Positions 1 through 8,335 of a stretch of 64,000 bases of DNA are shown piece after piece. Numbering within the stretch: position 1 is the stretch's first letter; each line of letters starts with the position of its first letter. Below the pieces are notes generated by a model, which saw only the letters and a list, made by a program, of their open reading frames with translations, was not told the origin of the DNA and did no database searches. The translations under genes and the position numbers were made by a program. Source of the stretch: Brumicola pallidula DSM 14239 = ACAM 615 (lineage in GTDB: Bacteria > Pseudomonadota > Gammaproteobacteria > Enterobacterales > Alteromonadaceae); NCBI RefSeq assembly GCF_000428905.1, contig NZ_KE386814.1, forward strand, positions 427,758 to 491,757, read 5' to 3'.

Positions 1-164
1 TTTGTGTTGATTTGCAGTGACGCATTTTCGAAGTTACCCGTTAGTAATATGAACGCCTTGGTGTCATCGACTTGAGTCACTGACTCATATGACGACGTAC
101 ACCCAAGCATTAAAAAACTAAATAATACAAAAACAATCCCTTTTAACGAATTTGATTTACTCAT
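1..164 (-). CDS. Lipoprotein, C-terminal part outside the window
   Basis: Reading the minus strand from the ATG at 164 gives 54 codons that run off the window start. Residues 1-22 form a signal peptide ending in a lipobox, LMLGC, with Cys at about residue 22, so the product should be a lipid-anchored envelope protein. The mature part starts TSSYESVTQ and continues into FILLTGNFENASLQI, which resembles the first strand of a small beta domain, but no family can be named from so short a piece. The start lies 3 bases past the stop codon of the CsgG-like gene, so the two are almost certainly cotranscribed. A likely Shine-Dalgarno (AAAAGGAG) lies just upstream, inside the end of that gene. Confidence 0.75.
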   Translation of the reverse strand, partial: MSKSNSLKGIVFVLFSFLMLGCTSSYESVTQVDDTKAFILLTGNFENASLQINT

Positions 165-167
165 ATT

Positions 168-1133
168 TTACTCCTTTTCCATCACGACTAACTGAGCTAA
201 ATCTGTTTGTGCTGGCAACTGGGTGTCCAGCGAAACAATAGATATTTCATTTTTGGCAGCACCACTTAACAGCACGACAGTAGCTGTTGCAATGGGCTTA
301 CCGGCCAATTCAATCATGAAACCAGTTTGTGGATTTTTGATTTTTTTACCTTTTTGCAAAATAGTAAATTCATCACCTACAGAGATGCCTTGTGAAGCAC
401 CTCCGGTCATTATGTATTGGTCGTCTTGCTTGGCAATCAAATAGGCTTTCCAAGGCATGTCTAGCAAGTTTTCCATCAAGTCGCTGACCACTTTTGAAAT
501 CGCGGCAGAAATAGCTTTGTCGTTTAACGTGGAATCAAACGCTGCTCGCTCACCAACACCGAAGGTTGTATTTGCTTCAGCGCGCGCTTCGCCACTGCCT
601 TCTTCAGAAAAAACGATCTGCCCGGTCGTCGTGTCAATTAGTCTCACGTTAACGGTCGCCATCGCTTGTTGAATTTTATTGCGACTAAATATGCCTGTTT
701 CACTGGTCGTTTTGCGACCAAATTCACTAATTGAACCGATAATAAGATAATCTGCGCCAACGACTGCTGACGTAACACCTTCAAGCGCTTGTTCATTTCT
801 AACTTTGTCCAGGTCGTCCCTTTCAAGCATGATGAATTGCCCCGAATTAGTTAGTCGAGCACTCAGTATATCTGCTGCCTGCTTACCAATATTATCGAAG
901 CTTTTATCTACAAAGATGCTATTGCTGTTTTTTGTTTCATCGGTAAATCGAGCAATAGCCACTTTGCGTTTTAAGCCCATTGCTGGCGCTGTCTCAATAG
1001 TCGGGCTAATGGATGCTTGGTTACTTTGGTTTGAATTAAGCGTTTGCTTTGTAGAAGATGTGCATCCAGACGTAAGCACGATCCCCAAAGCAACGATTAA
1101 AGAAAGCTTGGTTTTGGAAAAATGATTTTTCAT
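168..1133 (-). CDS. CsgG/HfaB-family lipoprotein
   Basis: A 321-aa protein with a lipoprotein signal peptide: basic start, hydrophobic stretch, then LTSGC with Cys at about residue 24. The next 190 residues match the CsgG/HfaB fold: the KRKVAIARFTDE strand, a DILSARLTNSGQFIMLERDDL segment, and GADYLIIGSISEFGRK followed by VRLIDTTTGQIVFSEEGSG. In curli systems CsgG forms the outer-membrane secretion pore; many distant relatives are periplasmic lipoproteins of unknown role. No csgA, csgB, csgE or csgF is nearby, so a curli role is not supported. An additional C-terminal part (about residues 235-321) follows the CsgG core. The gene sits between a large membrane protein gene and another lipoprotein gene on the same strand, suggesting a three-gene envelope operon. 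Confidence 0.85.
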   Translation of the reverse strand: MKNHFSKTKLSLIVALGIVLTSGCTSSTKQTLNSNQSNQASISPTIETAPAMGLKRKVAIARFTDETKNSNSIFVDKSFDNIGKQAADILSARLTNSGQFIMLERDDLDKVRNEQALEGVTSAVVGADYLIIGSISEFGRKTTSETGIFSRNKIQQAMATVNVRLIDTTTGQIVFSEEGSGEARAEANTTFGVGERAAFDSTLNDKAISAAISKVVSDLMENLLDMPWKAYLIAKQDDQYIMTGGASQGISVGDEFTILQKGKKIKNPQTGFMIELAGKPIATATVVLLSGAAKNEISIVSLDTQLPAQTDLAQLVVMEKE

Positions 1134-1214
1134 TTATACCCTTATAAAGTGACTGTTTTACAACATAAATATATTGAATAAGTGGGTTAATTGCTAGCCT
1201 ATAGGAATAAATAT

Positions 1215-3104
1215 TTATTTATTCGCGTCTTTTTCTACTGATTCTTGCGCTGCTTCATTTCGCAAATATCCTGCTGCCTGTTCATCTTCGTCGAAGCTTA
1301 GTTTAGCGTCCACATTTACATTTGGCTCGAACGCTCTGGACTGCTGATTTATTTGATGGATCTGGCTAGCATTGGATAAATCTCGCTCATTGGTAATGGC
1401 AGCAATGGCTTCTCTTTCCTTCAAGAAACTCTTAATTTCGTCAACAATGCTGTCGAGTTCTTGATCATTTTTTGCCATCGACATAATGTAGCGCGGTTGC
1501 TCTAGGTTCTTCATACCACTGGTAGCAAATATTGAGGTTTTGATGCGCGTTGTAATTATCCAAGGGGTAATACTAGAACGCACTACCGTGTTTTCTGAGC
1601 GCGTACTGTCGTGTATAGACATGCCCGTTGATAATTTAGACTCAGTATAAGTCCCTTCAGTGTTTAAGTGCATTAATAGTGAGGTGAAGTGCATCTCGCC
1701 CCAAAATAAATGCGAAGCAGCGTCGAGTATTTTGGCTGCACTTTTAAAGGTTAACCAAGCAAACAGGGTAAACAGTGCTGAACTTAATGCTTGCAAAAAG
1801 AAAGTTAAATTACTATTTGTTGTGGCTAACTTCCAGCTGTCAAATGCCCCTATTGCTGAAATAATATTTTGACCAAGATAATAAAATGCAATAGCACTAA
1901 TCACAAAAGCAATTTGACCTATGGTTGATAATATCGTTTTCTTGTTATCTTGCTTTGAATTATTTTCTTCTTCTGCCAGAGCGGGTTGGGTTTCAATTAA
2001 TAGTTGGCCGTTAAAGCTGCCCTTGCCATCCGATTGCTCGATTAATTTGGGGTCAAATTCGCGATAAATTCGGTTTGGCATTTCCTTATATCGACGGTTA
2101 GCCAAAACGATGTTTTCAATATTAATAAAAACTTCGTTTGGATGCACTGACTCTTGCATGTTCTCACGATATTCGCTGACCTCTGTTTGCGGTGAAGCAT
2201 TGGCCATACGAGCAAACAATAAAGGCAAAACCGCAGCAAGAACAACTAAGGTGGCAATAGTTAACAAGCCTAAGTTAGCCCATGCGTTAAAAATACCCGA
2301 GGCTTCAGTAAAAATTTGTTGAGTGTTATCGGACACAATTAACCATTCATCTAGGTACACGCCTGCAACAATGGGTATCATAATAGATGCCGCAATAATA
2401 ACGCCAAAGGAAGCGCCACCGCTGCTTTTTAATACAGTTTGGCTGGTTCTTTGAATGGCTCTCGCTGCCGACGACCAAGATATCACTAAGTAGAGTAACA
2501 ACAACGTGCCCACTATTGGCATTGCAAAAAGCGCAGCGGTTTCGCCGGCTAAGCCTGCGGTGACGATAAAGAAGACAATTAAAAATGACACAATGCCGGT
2601 TAAATAATTTATTACCATACCTGCAATTTCTTGCGCCATCATCCGCAGCGGGTGCGGTAAAAAGGTAAGTTTTGGAAAAATACTATGCACAAATCGGCCT
2701 AGGAAACCCACGGGTTCAGTGAAGGTTGTGTTCTTGCGACCCATCATCATGGAGTAAAGTGTTTTTGCGTCGTACTGTAATGCATTGCGTTCGTACTTAG
2801 CAGATTCCTGCTCGGAAGGTGATTTGTTTTCAGCTAATGAAGTGGGTACTGAACGGCCTACGAAGTAGCGAAAAAGCTGTATAAAGCCAACACTGGTGTG
2901 CCTGACACCACTTATTAGTAGGTAAAAGCCAATGATCACATAAGCCCATCCGACGACTTTGTCTGCCTTTAACTCGCTAGCGACTTGAATTAATGTGAAT
3001 ATACCAAGTAATGCAACAAGCACACCCGCTACAGCTTTGAATAAACCTTCTTTTTTGAATGGATTTTTAATTCCTAAGGTTTGTGAGCCAAAATCATATG
3101 CCAT
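1215..3104 (-). CDS. Large multi-pass membrane protein of unknown function
   Basis: A 629-aa protein I do not recognise. It has a pair of membrane segments near residues 22-70, a cytoplasmic-looking stretch containing SMMMGRKNTTF, then about four more segments between 160 and 305. A polar linker (about 305-385) is followed by two more segments (about 393-455). The remaining 160 residues are soluble, acidic towards the end and rich in E, D, Q and N. The soluble tail includes IITTRIKTSIFATSGMKNL, which looks like a beta-rich domain. The gene lies 81 bases upstream of the CsgG-like lipoprotein gene on the same strand, so an envelope role linked to that lipoprotein is an inference from position only. 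The ATG start at 3104 is preceded by an AAGGGAC Shine-Dalgarno. Confidence 0.75.
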   Translation of the reverse strand: MAYDFGSQTLGIKNPFKKEGLFKAVAGVLVALLGIFTLIQVASELKADKVVGWAYVIIGFYLLISGVRHTSVGFIQLFRYFVGRSVPTSLAENKSPSEQESAKYERNALQYDAKTLYSMMMGRKNTTFTEPVGFLGRFVHSIFPKLTFLPHPLRMMAQEIAGMVINYLTGIVSFLIVFFIVTAGLAGETAALFAMPIVGTLLLLYLVISWSSAARAIQRTSQTVLKSSGGASFGVIIAASIMIPIVAGVYLDEWLIVSDNTQQIFTEASGIFNAWANLGLLTIATLVVLAAVLPLLFARMANASPQTEVSEYRENMQESVHPNEVFINIENIVLANRRYKEMPNRIYREFDPKLIEQSDGKGSFNGQLLIETQPALAEEENNSKQDNKKTILSTIGQIAFVISAIAFYYLGQNIISAIGAFDSWKLATTNSNLTFFLQALSSALFTLFAWLTFKSAAKILDAASHLFWGEMHFTSLLMHLNTEGTYTESKLSTGMSIHDSTRSENTVVRSSITPWIITTRIKTSIFATSGMKNLEQPRYIMSMAKNDQELDSIVDEIKSFLKEREAIAAITNERDLSNASQIHQINQQSRAFEPNVNVDAKLSFDEDEQAAGYLRNEAAQESVEKDANK

Positions 3105-3175
3105 TTAATGTCCCTTTATAGACTAATACTAAATTGAGTGTTATTGAAGAAGCGCTTGTATCTAAATTAAATGGA

Positions 3176-4900
3176 TTATAAAGCATCAGTTTTTATATCA
3201 CTCACGTTTTGCAATGTACAATCATTATCAATAGTTTGCTCAGGATCGTTTAAAAAAGATGTTATCACGGCTTCAACACATTTATCGCCGTGTACTATAT
3301 TATGGGCTTTTAAAGGCCAAACTCGCAAGTGTTGAGTTTTGTTTCGCATGGGTAACTTGGCATGGAAATCGATGGCCCATTTCGTCGGTGTAAATGTGTC
3401 GAGGTCGCCAGCAAGTATCAATACAGGCAACGTCAATTGATTATGGTCAAAGCTTTTGATGTTATTGAGCGCCGGCTTTATATTCCAAATTTTACACAAT
3501 TGCAGGTCAAGATTAATAGCGGGTAGGTCGTCCCAGTAGGGCGATTTATACTTTTTTGCATTTTTGATAGCCAGTTCTGTGTTTGAGAAAGGGATTTCTT
3601 CATAACAAGCGTAACTTGAATAAGCGCCTTCTGAAAACCACGTGTAATTTTGCAAGTCGATAATCTCGCTTATCAAGCGACTTAGTTTGGCATAATCTTT
3701 ATTGAGGGCATCTTTTATAATCTGTGGGAACGCCAGAATAGCCTCGCCGTCATAGCTATTATTATATAGAGTATAAGCCACTAACTCGGGTGATATCTTT
3801 AGTGTTTTTTGGCCAACGGTCCAGTTTTCATCATCATACTCAACCTCTAGTGTGGGCGGGTTTAGCTTAATTTCTGACATGAAAGACGCAAACAATGTCT
3901 CTGATGTTTGTCCGTTTTCAAGCCGACATCTTGGGTCAGCATCACATAAGGTAAACGGCTGGGTAAAAATTCTTGCACTGAGCTCAGGCATATCTACGTA
4001 TGAATCAACTTCAAAGGGATAAATACTGTCGAGTATTAGCGAGGCGGTGTGCTGAGGATACTGCTGAGCGTAACGTAACGATATGCGCGTTCCGTGGGAA
4101 ATCCCGAGTAAATGCCATTTTTGAAAACCAAGTAATTCTCGCAGGGCATCAATATCGTTGATTGCGTAATCGGTATTATAAAAATTAGCATCGACACCTA
4201 ACGCGCGTTTTCGATTGGCACAGTTAAGGTTCGTTTTAACAAACTGTTTGTTGTCAAATTTGTATGGATACGTGGTTAATAGTTCAATTTCTAACTCGGT
4301 TATGGCTGGACAGTCGAGGTTGGCCAGAGATAAACCTGAGCCTCGCATTTCCATCAGGATCAAAGGAAGGCCATTTTGTAGTGTGCTTAATTCAATGCCT
4401 GAATAATACAAAGAGGGGTCGCCATCAAACTCATCCATGATATATATTGAACTACCAGGGCCGCCGCCACCGGTAATGACAACGGGGTCGCCTGTGACTT
4501 CACCTGCAGGCTGAAAAATTATAATGGGAATAGAAACAACGCGCGCGTTATTTTTTGCTGTGTGGGACTCGGTAGGATCTTCTTTGACAAACAACGTGCC
4601 GCAGTCAGCATGGTATTTATCAAATTTTTGCATGAATGTACAAGGACCGATTTCTACTCTAGGAAGCACCGGCAATATTGATTTTTTGCCAGCTGACGCT
4701 TTCACAGACGCCGTTTCCTCGAGGGAGTGAAAAACCTTGATGACTTTTTCTTTTTGCGCATAATGCGCATAACTAGCGGCGTGAAAGCCCACTAGCAAAA
4801 TAATGCTAAGGGCAATAAGCCTCTTTTTCTGCTCGATAACGTACTTGCTTGAGCTAATAATAAGTATTCCTCCGTGTACTACTGCGTCCATTACGCACAT
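3176..4900 (-). CDS. Secreted or membrane-anchored alpha/beta hydrolase (TAP-like C terminus)
   Basis: A 574-aa alpha/beta hydrolase of the proline-iminopeptidase/tripeptidyl type. Visible are the HGGGPG-like oxyanion motif (ITGGGGPGSS), the nucleophile elbow LGISHGT near residue 267, and a C-terminal TAP-like domain holding the acid and base residues (LILAGDLDTFTP and then KAHNIVHGD). The N terminus carries a hydrophobic stretch (LIALSIILLVGF) typical of a signal peptide or anchor, so the enzyme should act outside the cytoplasm, probably as a peptidase or esterase. The start is uncertain: the ATG codons at 4900 and 4891 have no clear ribosome site, whereas a strong GGAGGA lies about 30 bases further in, upstream of ATA/ATT codons. 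Neighbours do not identify a substrate. Confidence 0.85.
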   Translation of the reverse strand: MCVMDAVVHGGILIISSSKYVIEQKKRLIALSIILLVGFHAASYAHYAQKEKVIKVFHSLEETASVKASAGKKSILPVLPRVEIGPCTFMQKFDKYHADCGTLFVKEDPTESHTAKNNARVVSIPIIIFQPAGEVTGDPVVITGGGGPGSSIYIMDEFDGDPSLYYSGIELSTLQNGLPLILMEMRGSGLSLANLDCPAITELEIELLTTYPYKFDNKQFVKTNLNCANRKRALGVDANFYNTDYAINDIDALRELLGFQKWHLLGISHGTRISLRYAQQYPQHTASLILDSIYPFEVDSYVDMPELSARIFTQPFTLCDADPRCRLENGQTSETLFASFMSEIKLNPPTLEVEYDDENWTVGQKTLKISPELVAYTLYNNSYDGEAILAFPQIIKDALNKDYAKLSRLISEIIDLQNYTWFSEGAYSSYACYEEIPFSNTELAIKNAKKYKSPYWDDLPAINLDLQLCKIWNIKPALNNIKSFDHNQLTLPVLILAGDLDTFTPTKWAIDFHAKLPMRNKTQHLRVWPLKAHNIVHGDKCVEAVITSFLNDPEQTIDNDCTLQNVSDIKTDAL

Positions 4901-5111
4901 TATGCCGAGTTCACTCGCAACTTAATAGTTAAATTCGTTTATTTTATGCTGTCGAAATAGGCGTCAGGGCAATCCGCTTTTTGTTTTACATCAGCTATTG
5001 AATTCAGTCATCAAAGTTGAGATGGTTCTGAGTATTATATACTGAGCGACGTAAAATGGCTTTAGTGTTACTTTGAGCCTTGGGCTGCTAGCTTCTTTCA
5101 ACATGTCATAA

Positions 5112-5732
5112 TTGAGTGATCCTGTAGTGACACTATCTGATTTTATAAATGGTTTTTTGGGTTCAAATTCGGTGGAAATTAGCGCTGCAATTTGTGGGTT
5201 TATTTGTATCTTTTTGTTGGTCAAAGGCAACATCTGGAATTTTGCCTTTGGTTTTGTGCAAGTGACACTTTATGTGTGGGTATTTTACCAAGCAAAACTG
5301 TATTCTGATGCCGGTTTGCATGTCGTTTATATGGCACTGCAGATATATGGTTGGTGGCATTGGTCAAAAAACCTAGCAACGGCAACGACCGTGACAGTAT
5401 TAAGTATGGATTACAAAAAATTAAGCCTCTATGCATCAGTTGCATTATTAAGTGCAGCCGTCCTAGGAACCCTAATGCATAAATATACCGATGCTAGTTT
5501 CGCTTACGCCGACGCATTCACCACTTGCGCCAGTTTGGTCGCCTTTGTATTAATGACACGTCGCTACATCGTCAATTGGTTATTTTGGATCGTGGTTGAT
5601 GTTGTTGCCATCGGCATATACTTTCAAAAAGGTCTATATCCAACGGCAATCTTGTATGGATGCTTCTTAATTATGGCGATTATTGGATTTTATGCATGGC
5701 GAAAGGAATATACAAGTAAGTTGATTGCCTAG
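5112..5732 (+). CDS. pnuC: Nicotinamide riboside transporter PnuC
   Basis: A 206-aa integral membrane protein with about seven helices. It has the PnuC signature segments: NIWNFAFGFVQVTLYVW, LQIYGWWHW, and near the C terminus NWLFWIVVDVVAIGIYFQKG followed by YPTAILYG. PnuC brings nicotinamide riboside into the cell by facilitated diffusion for NAD synthesis. The open frame starts at a TTG at 5112 with no good Shine-Dalgarno; a GTG at 5127 is an alternative, and the short N terminus argues against losing many residues. No NadR or ribosylnicotinamide kinase gene is adjacent. The next gene downstream is kynureninase, another enzyme tied to NAD precursors, 400 bases away. Confidence 0.92.
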   Translation: MSDPVVTLSDFINGFLGSNSVEISAAICGFICIFLLVKGNIWNFAFGFVQVTLYVWVFYQAKLYSDAGLHVVYMALQIYGWWHWSKNLATATTVTVLSMDYKKLSLYASVALLSAAVLGTLMHKYTDASFAYADAFTTCASLVAFVLMTRRYIVNWLFWIVVDVVAIGIYFQKGLYPTAILYGCFLIMAIIGFYAWRKEYTSKLIA

Positions 5733-5797
5733 TGCCTAGCTTCGCGACCGTGCACAACGAATTTGTGATAATACTAAAAATGTAGCCAATGATAATA

Positions 5798-5941
5798 ATG
5801 CGTCTAAAACTAGGCAATTGGTCAATCGACGATCAGACACTACACTGTGCAGGTAAATCTTACAGTATGCTAATAACGACACTTATAACGCCAGAGCACA
5901 ATGCGAAAAACATGCAACTAGGCGGCGCTTTGCTTCTTTGA
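5798..5941 (+). pseudogene. Possible fragment of a winged-helix (CadC-like) regulator
   Basis: In the 394-bp gap between pnuC and kynU a short frame encodes 47 residues beginning MRLKLGNWSIDDQTLHCAGK. The pattern G-N-W-S-I-D--T-L resembles the first strands of OmpR/CadC-type winged-helix DNA-binding domains, but the helices that should follow are absent and the frame ends in TGA. This may be a chance match or the relic of a lost regulator. The rest of the gap holds only the 13-bp repeat array at its right end. Confidence 0.2.
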
Positions 5942-6047
5942 TTGGATCCATCTGTGCTGCGGTGCGTTTAAATAGCTAGCTGTAAAATTAAGGGTTAACG
6001 CGACAAATAAAAAAAGGGGGCGATACACACGCAACTCAACAAATAGA

Positions 6048-6138
6048 AATGGTTAATAGAAGTGGTTAATAGAAGTGGTTAATAAAAGTGGTGAATAAAA
6101 GTGGTGAATAAAAGTGGTGAATAAAAGTGGTAAATAAA
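6048..6138 (+). repeat. Seven 13-bp tandem repeats ending at the kynU start codon
   Basis: Seven consecutive 13-base units of the form AGTGG(T)(T/G/A)AATA(G/A)A lie at 6048, 6061, 6074, 6087, 6100, 6113 and 6126. The last unit ends at 6138 and the kynU ATG is 6139-6141. Units differ by one or two substitutions that change step by step along the array, which points to expansion by slippage. Each unit carries AAGTGG, a weak Shine-Dalgarno-like string, and several GTG triplets. Because 13 is not a multiple of 3, alternative GTG starts in different units fall in different frames. Confidence 0.95.
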
Positions 6139-7563
6139 ATGTCTTCATCGACAACTCAATCGCAACGCAGGCAAGCTGCAATGGATCAACAGGCAACGGA
6201 TGCTCAAACACCAAACTATTTATTTCCGGGCGCAGTGTTTACAGATGCAGTGTCTTCAAAAGAGGTATCTTCAAGTGCGGTGTCTTCAAGTGCGGTGTCT
6301 TCAAATTCTAATGAGCTATTCAGATCACATGCCATTGAGCTAGATAAGCACGACCCGATTGCCCACCTAATAGCACACTTTGAAATACCCGCTAAGACTA
6401 TCTATTTAGATGGAAATTCACTTGGGCCTTTGCCAATTAATGCGAAAAAAGCGGCAATTGACGTGGTTGAAAACCAATGGGGCCAAGACTTAATTACCAG
6501 TTGGAATAAGCATGCATGGATTGATTTACCCACCACAGTAGGGGAAAAGATCGCACCCTTAATTGGCGCAGAAAAAGGTCAAGTTATCTGCTGCGATTCA
6601 ATTTCGGTTAATTTATTTAAGCTCTTAGCTAGCGCATTTCAACTGTCTACTCCGGAACGCACTATTGTGCTTTCTCAACAAGACAATTTCCCTACCGATT
6701 TGTATATGGTTGAAGGTCTACAGCAAATGTTGGGTTCGCAACAATGCGCCTTGCTTACTTGCGATGCTGACGAACTAGAGGCGATGTTGCAAGCACGGGG
6801 ACATGAAATATCAGTACTCATGCTGACGCATGTTAATTTTCGTTCGGGTAAAATTCACGACATGCAAAAGCTAACCCAGTTGGCCCATGAACAGGGTGTA
6901 TTGGTGATTTGGGATTTAGCTCATAGCGCTGGTGTGGTGCCCGTCGAACTGGATAATTGTAAGGTTGATTTTGCGCTTGGATGTGGCTATAAATATCTCA
7001 ACGGTGGGCCCGGTGCTCCCGCATTTATTTATGCTGCCAAACGGCATATTCCGAATTTAAAACAGCCTTTAACCGGGTGGATGGGGCATGCAAAGCCATT
7101 CACATTCGATCCTAATTATGTGCCCGATGTCGGTATTAAAAAGTTTTTAAGTGGCACGCCCAGTGTTATTGCTATGGCAGTACTGAGCGCTGCTCTCGAT
7201 CTTTTTGAGCATGTCACTATGTCACAAATTCGAGAAAAATCGGTCGCAATGACGCATTTTTATCAATGCTTAATTGAACAGTCACAAACCTTATCAGACC
7301 TCGTTATGGCTTCACCTATTACGTCTGACAACAGAGGATCGCAACTCGCCTATAGGCATCCTCAGGCTTATGCTTTGTGTCAGGCATTAATATCTCATGG
7401 TGTTATCGCTGATTTTAGAGCACCCGATATTCTGCGCTTTGGTTTCTCGCCAAGCTTTTTAAGCTTTGAGCAATTATTTGATAGCGTAGAAAAGTTAAAA
7501 GCGATTATTGAAAGTGAGCAATACAAGCTGCCTGAATTTAATCGCAAACAAGCAGTAACCTGA
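6139..7563 (+). CDS. kynU: Kynureninase
   Basis: A PLP-dependent fold-type I enzyme matching kynureninase, which cleaves L-kynurenine to anthranilate and L-alanine (and 3-hydroxykynurenine to 3-hydroxyanthranilate). Diagnostic segments are IYLDGNSLGPLP, a WDLAHSAGVVPVELD stretch holding the PLP-contacting Asp and His, and GCGYKYLNGGPGAPAF with the Schiff-base Lys. GWMGHAKPF and FLSGTPSVIAM follow. The conserved enzyme begins near residue 65. Before it lies a Ser/Val-rich extension with repeated AVSS units (about residues 30-60) that ordinary kynureninases lack. The start at 6139 is preceded by the 13-bp array; a GTG at 6127 inside the array is in frame. No other tryptophan-catabolism gene is in the window. 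Confidence 0.93.
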   Translation: MSSSTTQSQRRQAAMDQQATDAQTPNYLFPGAVFTDAVSSKEVSSSAVSSSAVSSNSNELFRSHAIELDKHDPIAHLIAHFEIPAKTIYLDGNSLGPLPINAKKAAIDVVENQWGQDLITSWNKHAWIDLPTTVGEKIAPLIGAEKGQVICCDSISVNLFKLLASAFQLSTPERTIVLSQQDNFPTDLYMVEGLQQMLGSQQCALLTCDADELEAMLQARGHEISVLMLTHVNFRSGKIHDMQKLTQLAHEQGVLVIWDLAHSAGVVPVELDNCKVDFALGCGYKYLNGGPGAPAFIYAAKRHIPNLKQPLTGWMGHAKPFTFDPNYVPDVGIKKFLSGTPSVIAMAVLSAALDLFEHVTMSQIREKSVAMTHFYQCLIEQSQTLSDLVMASPITSDNRGSQLAYRHPQAYALCQALISHGVIADFRAPDILRFGFSPSFLSFEQLFDSVEKLKAIIESEQYKLPEFNRKQAVT

Positions 7564-7799
7564 GGATATTACTAAATAAGGCATGTTCTTTATTATATTT
7601 TTTTACACCGTACTTGAAAGAATTTCAAACTTGCGTAGGTCTTATAATCGAGTTTCCTAACTTGTGAGCCAAGATTAGATGAGCGCCGATAAAGCACACT
7701 CATAAACTGAATATAGTTAAACTTTCTGGATCTGACATTTAGCTGGCGCTGGTTACAACGCATTGTTTAAAAAATAAAAATATACATAAGTAACAAGCC

Positions 7800-8186
7800 A
7801 TGTATTTCAAACTTTCAGGTTCAAAATTATTAACTGCAGCGGCATTAGTCATTGCATTCACTGTGTCATCTTGTGGTTTAATTCCGAGTCAGGTCGAGTC
7901 GTCAATTAACGCGGTTAATGTCGACGAAAGTAGCCTCGCCATAAAGGTCTATGATGCCGTTGCTTATTTTACCCAAGCAAAACCTGTTCTAGGCAGTTCT
8001 CAATTTACAGCTGAACATTTGGCCGCGACTTATTATTTTAGCTCTGCGCCTCATCAATCGTTATTTAAAGGTGACCCCAACAAATACGCAGCACAATATG
8101 GACGCAAATTGTTGACAAACCGATCACAGAACTATAAATTTTTAGTAGGTATTAATTCAATGTTATGGCTGCGGTACGCAACATAA
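7800..8186 (+). CDS. YHS-domain lipoprotein, C-terminally degenerate
   Basis: A 128-aa protein with a lipoprotein-type signal peptide (VIAFTVSSCG, Cys at about residue 25). Residues 45-100 match the YHS domain of periplasmic YHS proteins: IKVYDAVAYFTQAKPV, then FTAEHLAATYYFSSAPHQSLF and a DPNKYAAQYG segment. Family members continue with a GYCA-type segment and a further 50 or so residues; here the similarity stops at AQYG and an unrelated 26-residue tail follows. No frameshift that restores the family sequence is visible in the other frames, so the end looks replaced or decayed. YHS domains are often linked to metal handling, and the gene lies 149 bases upstream of the bufferin operon on the same strand. 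Confidence 0.7.
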   Translation: MYFKLSGSKLLTAAALVIAFTVSSCGLIPSQVESSINAVNVDESSLAIKVYDAVAYFTQAKPVLGSSQFTAEHLAATYYFSSAPHQSLFKGDPNKYAAQYGRKLLTNRSQNYKFLVGINSMLWLRYAT

Positions 8187-8335
8187 TGAAGTAAATGTTA
8201 TAAACGAATGAAATTTTATGGCCTGTTTCACGGTTTATATAATCATCCTGTCAACGCAGGCGAGTTTGGACGCTATTACTATTACTATTACTACAACTAA
8301 TTTGAACATTAATTTAATAAAATAAGGATCTACCC

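Noticed and set aside
4690-6260. A short similar string (about TTYACAGAYGCNGT) occurs antisense in the alpha/beta hydrolase gene, in the kynureninase extension and, more weakly, in the exosortase gene, as if from a dispersed repeat.
   Set aside because: Identity is only about 60 percent over 40 bases by hand count and the copies lie in different reading contexts; not enough to call an element.
8275-8297. ATTACT trinucleotide-like repeat just before bufA1.
   Set aside because: Only about six 3-base units; too short to claim regulation, though it fits the general repeat-rich character.
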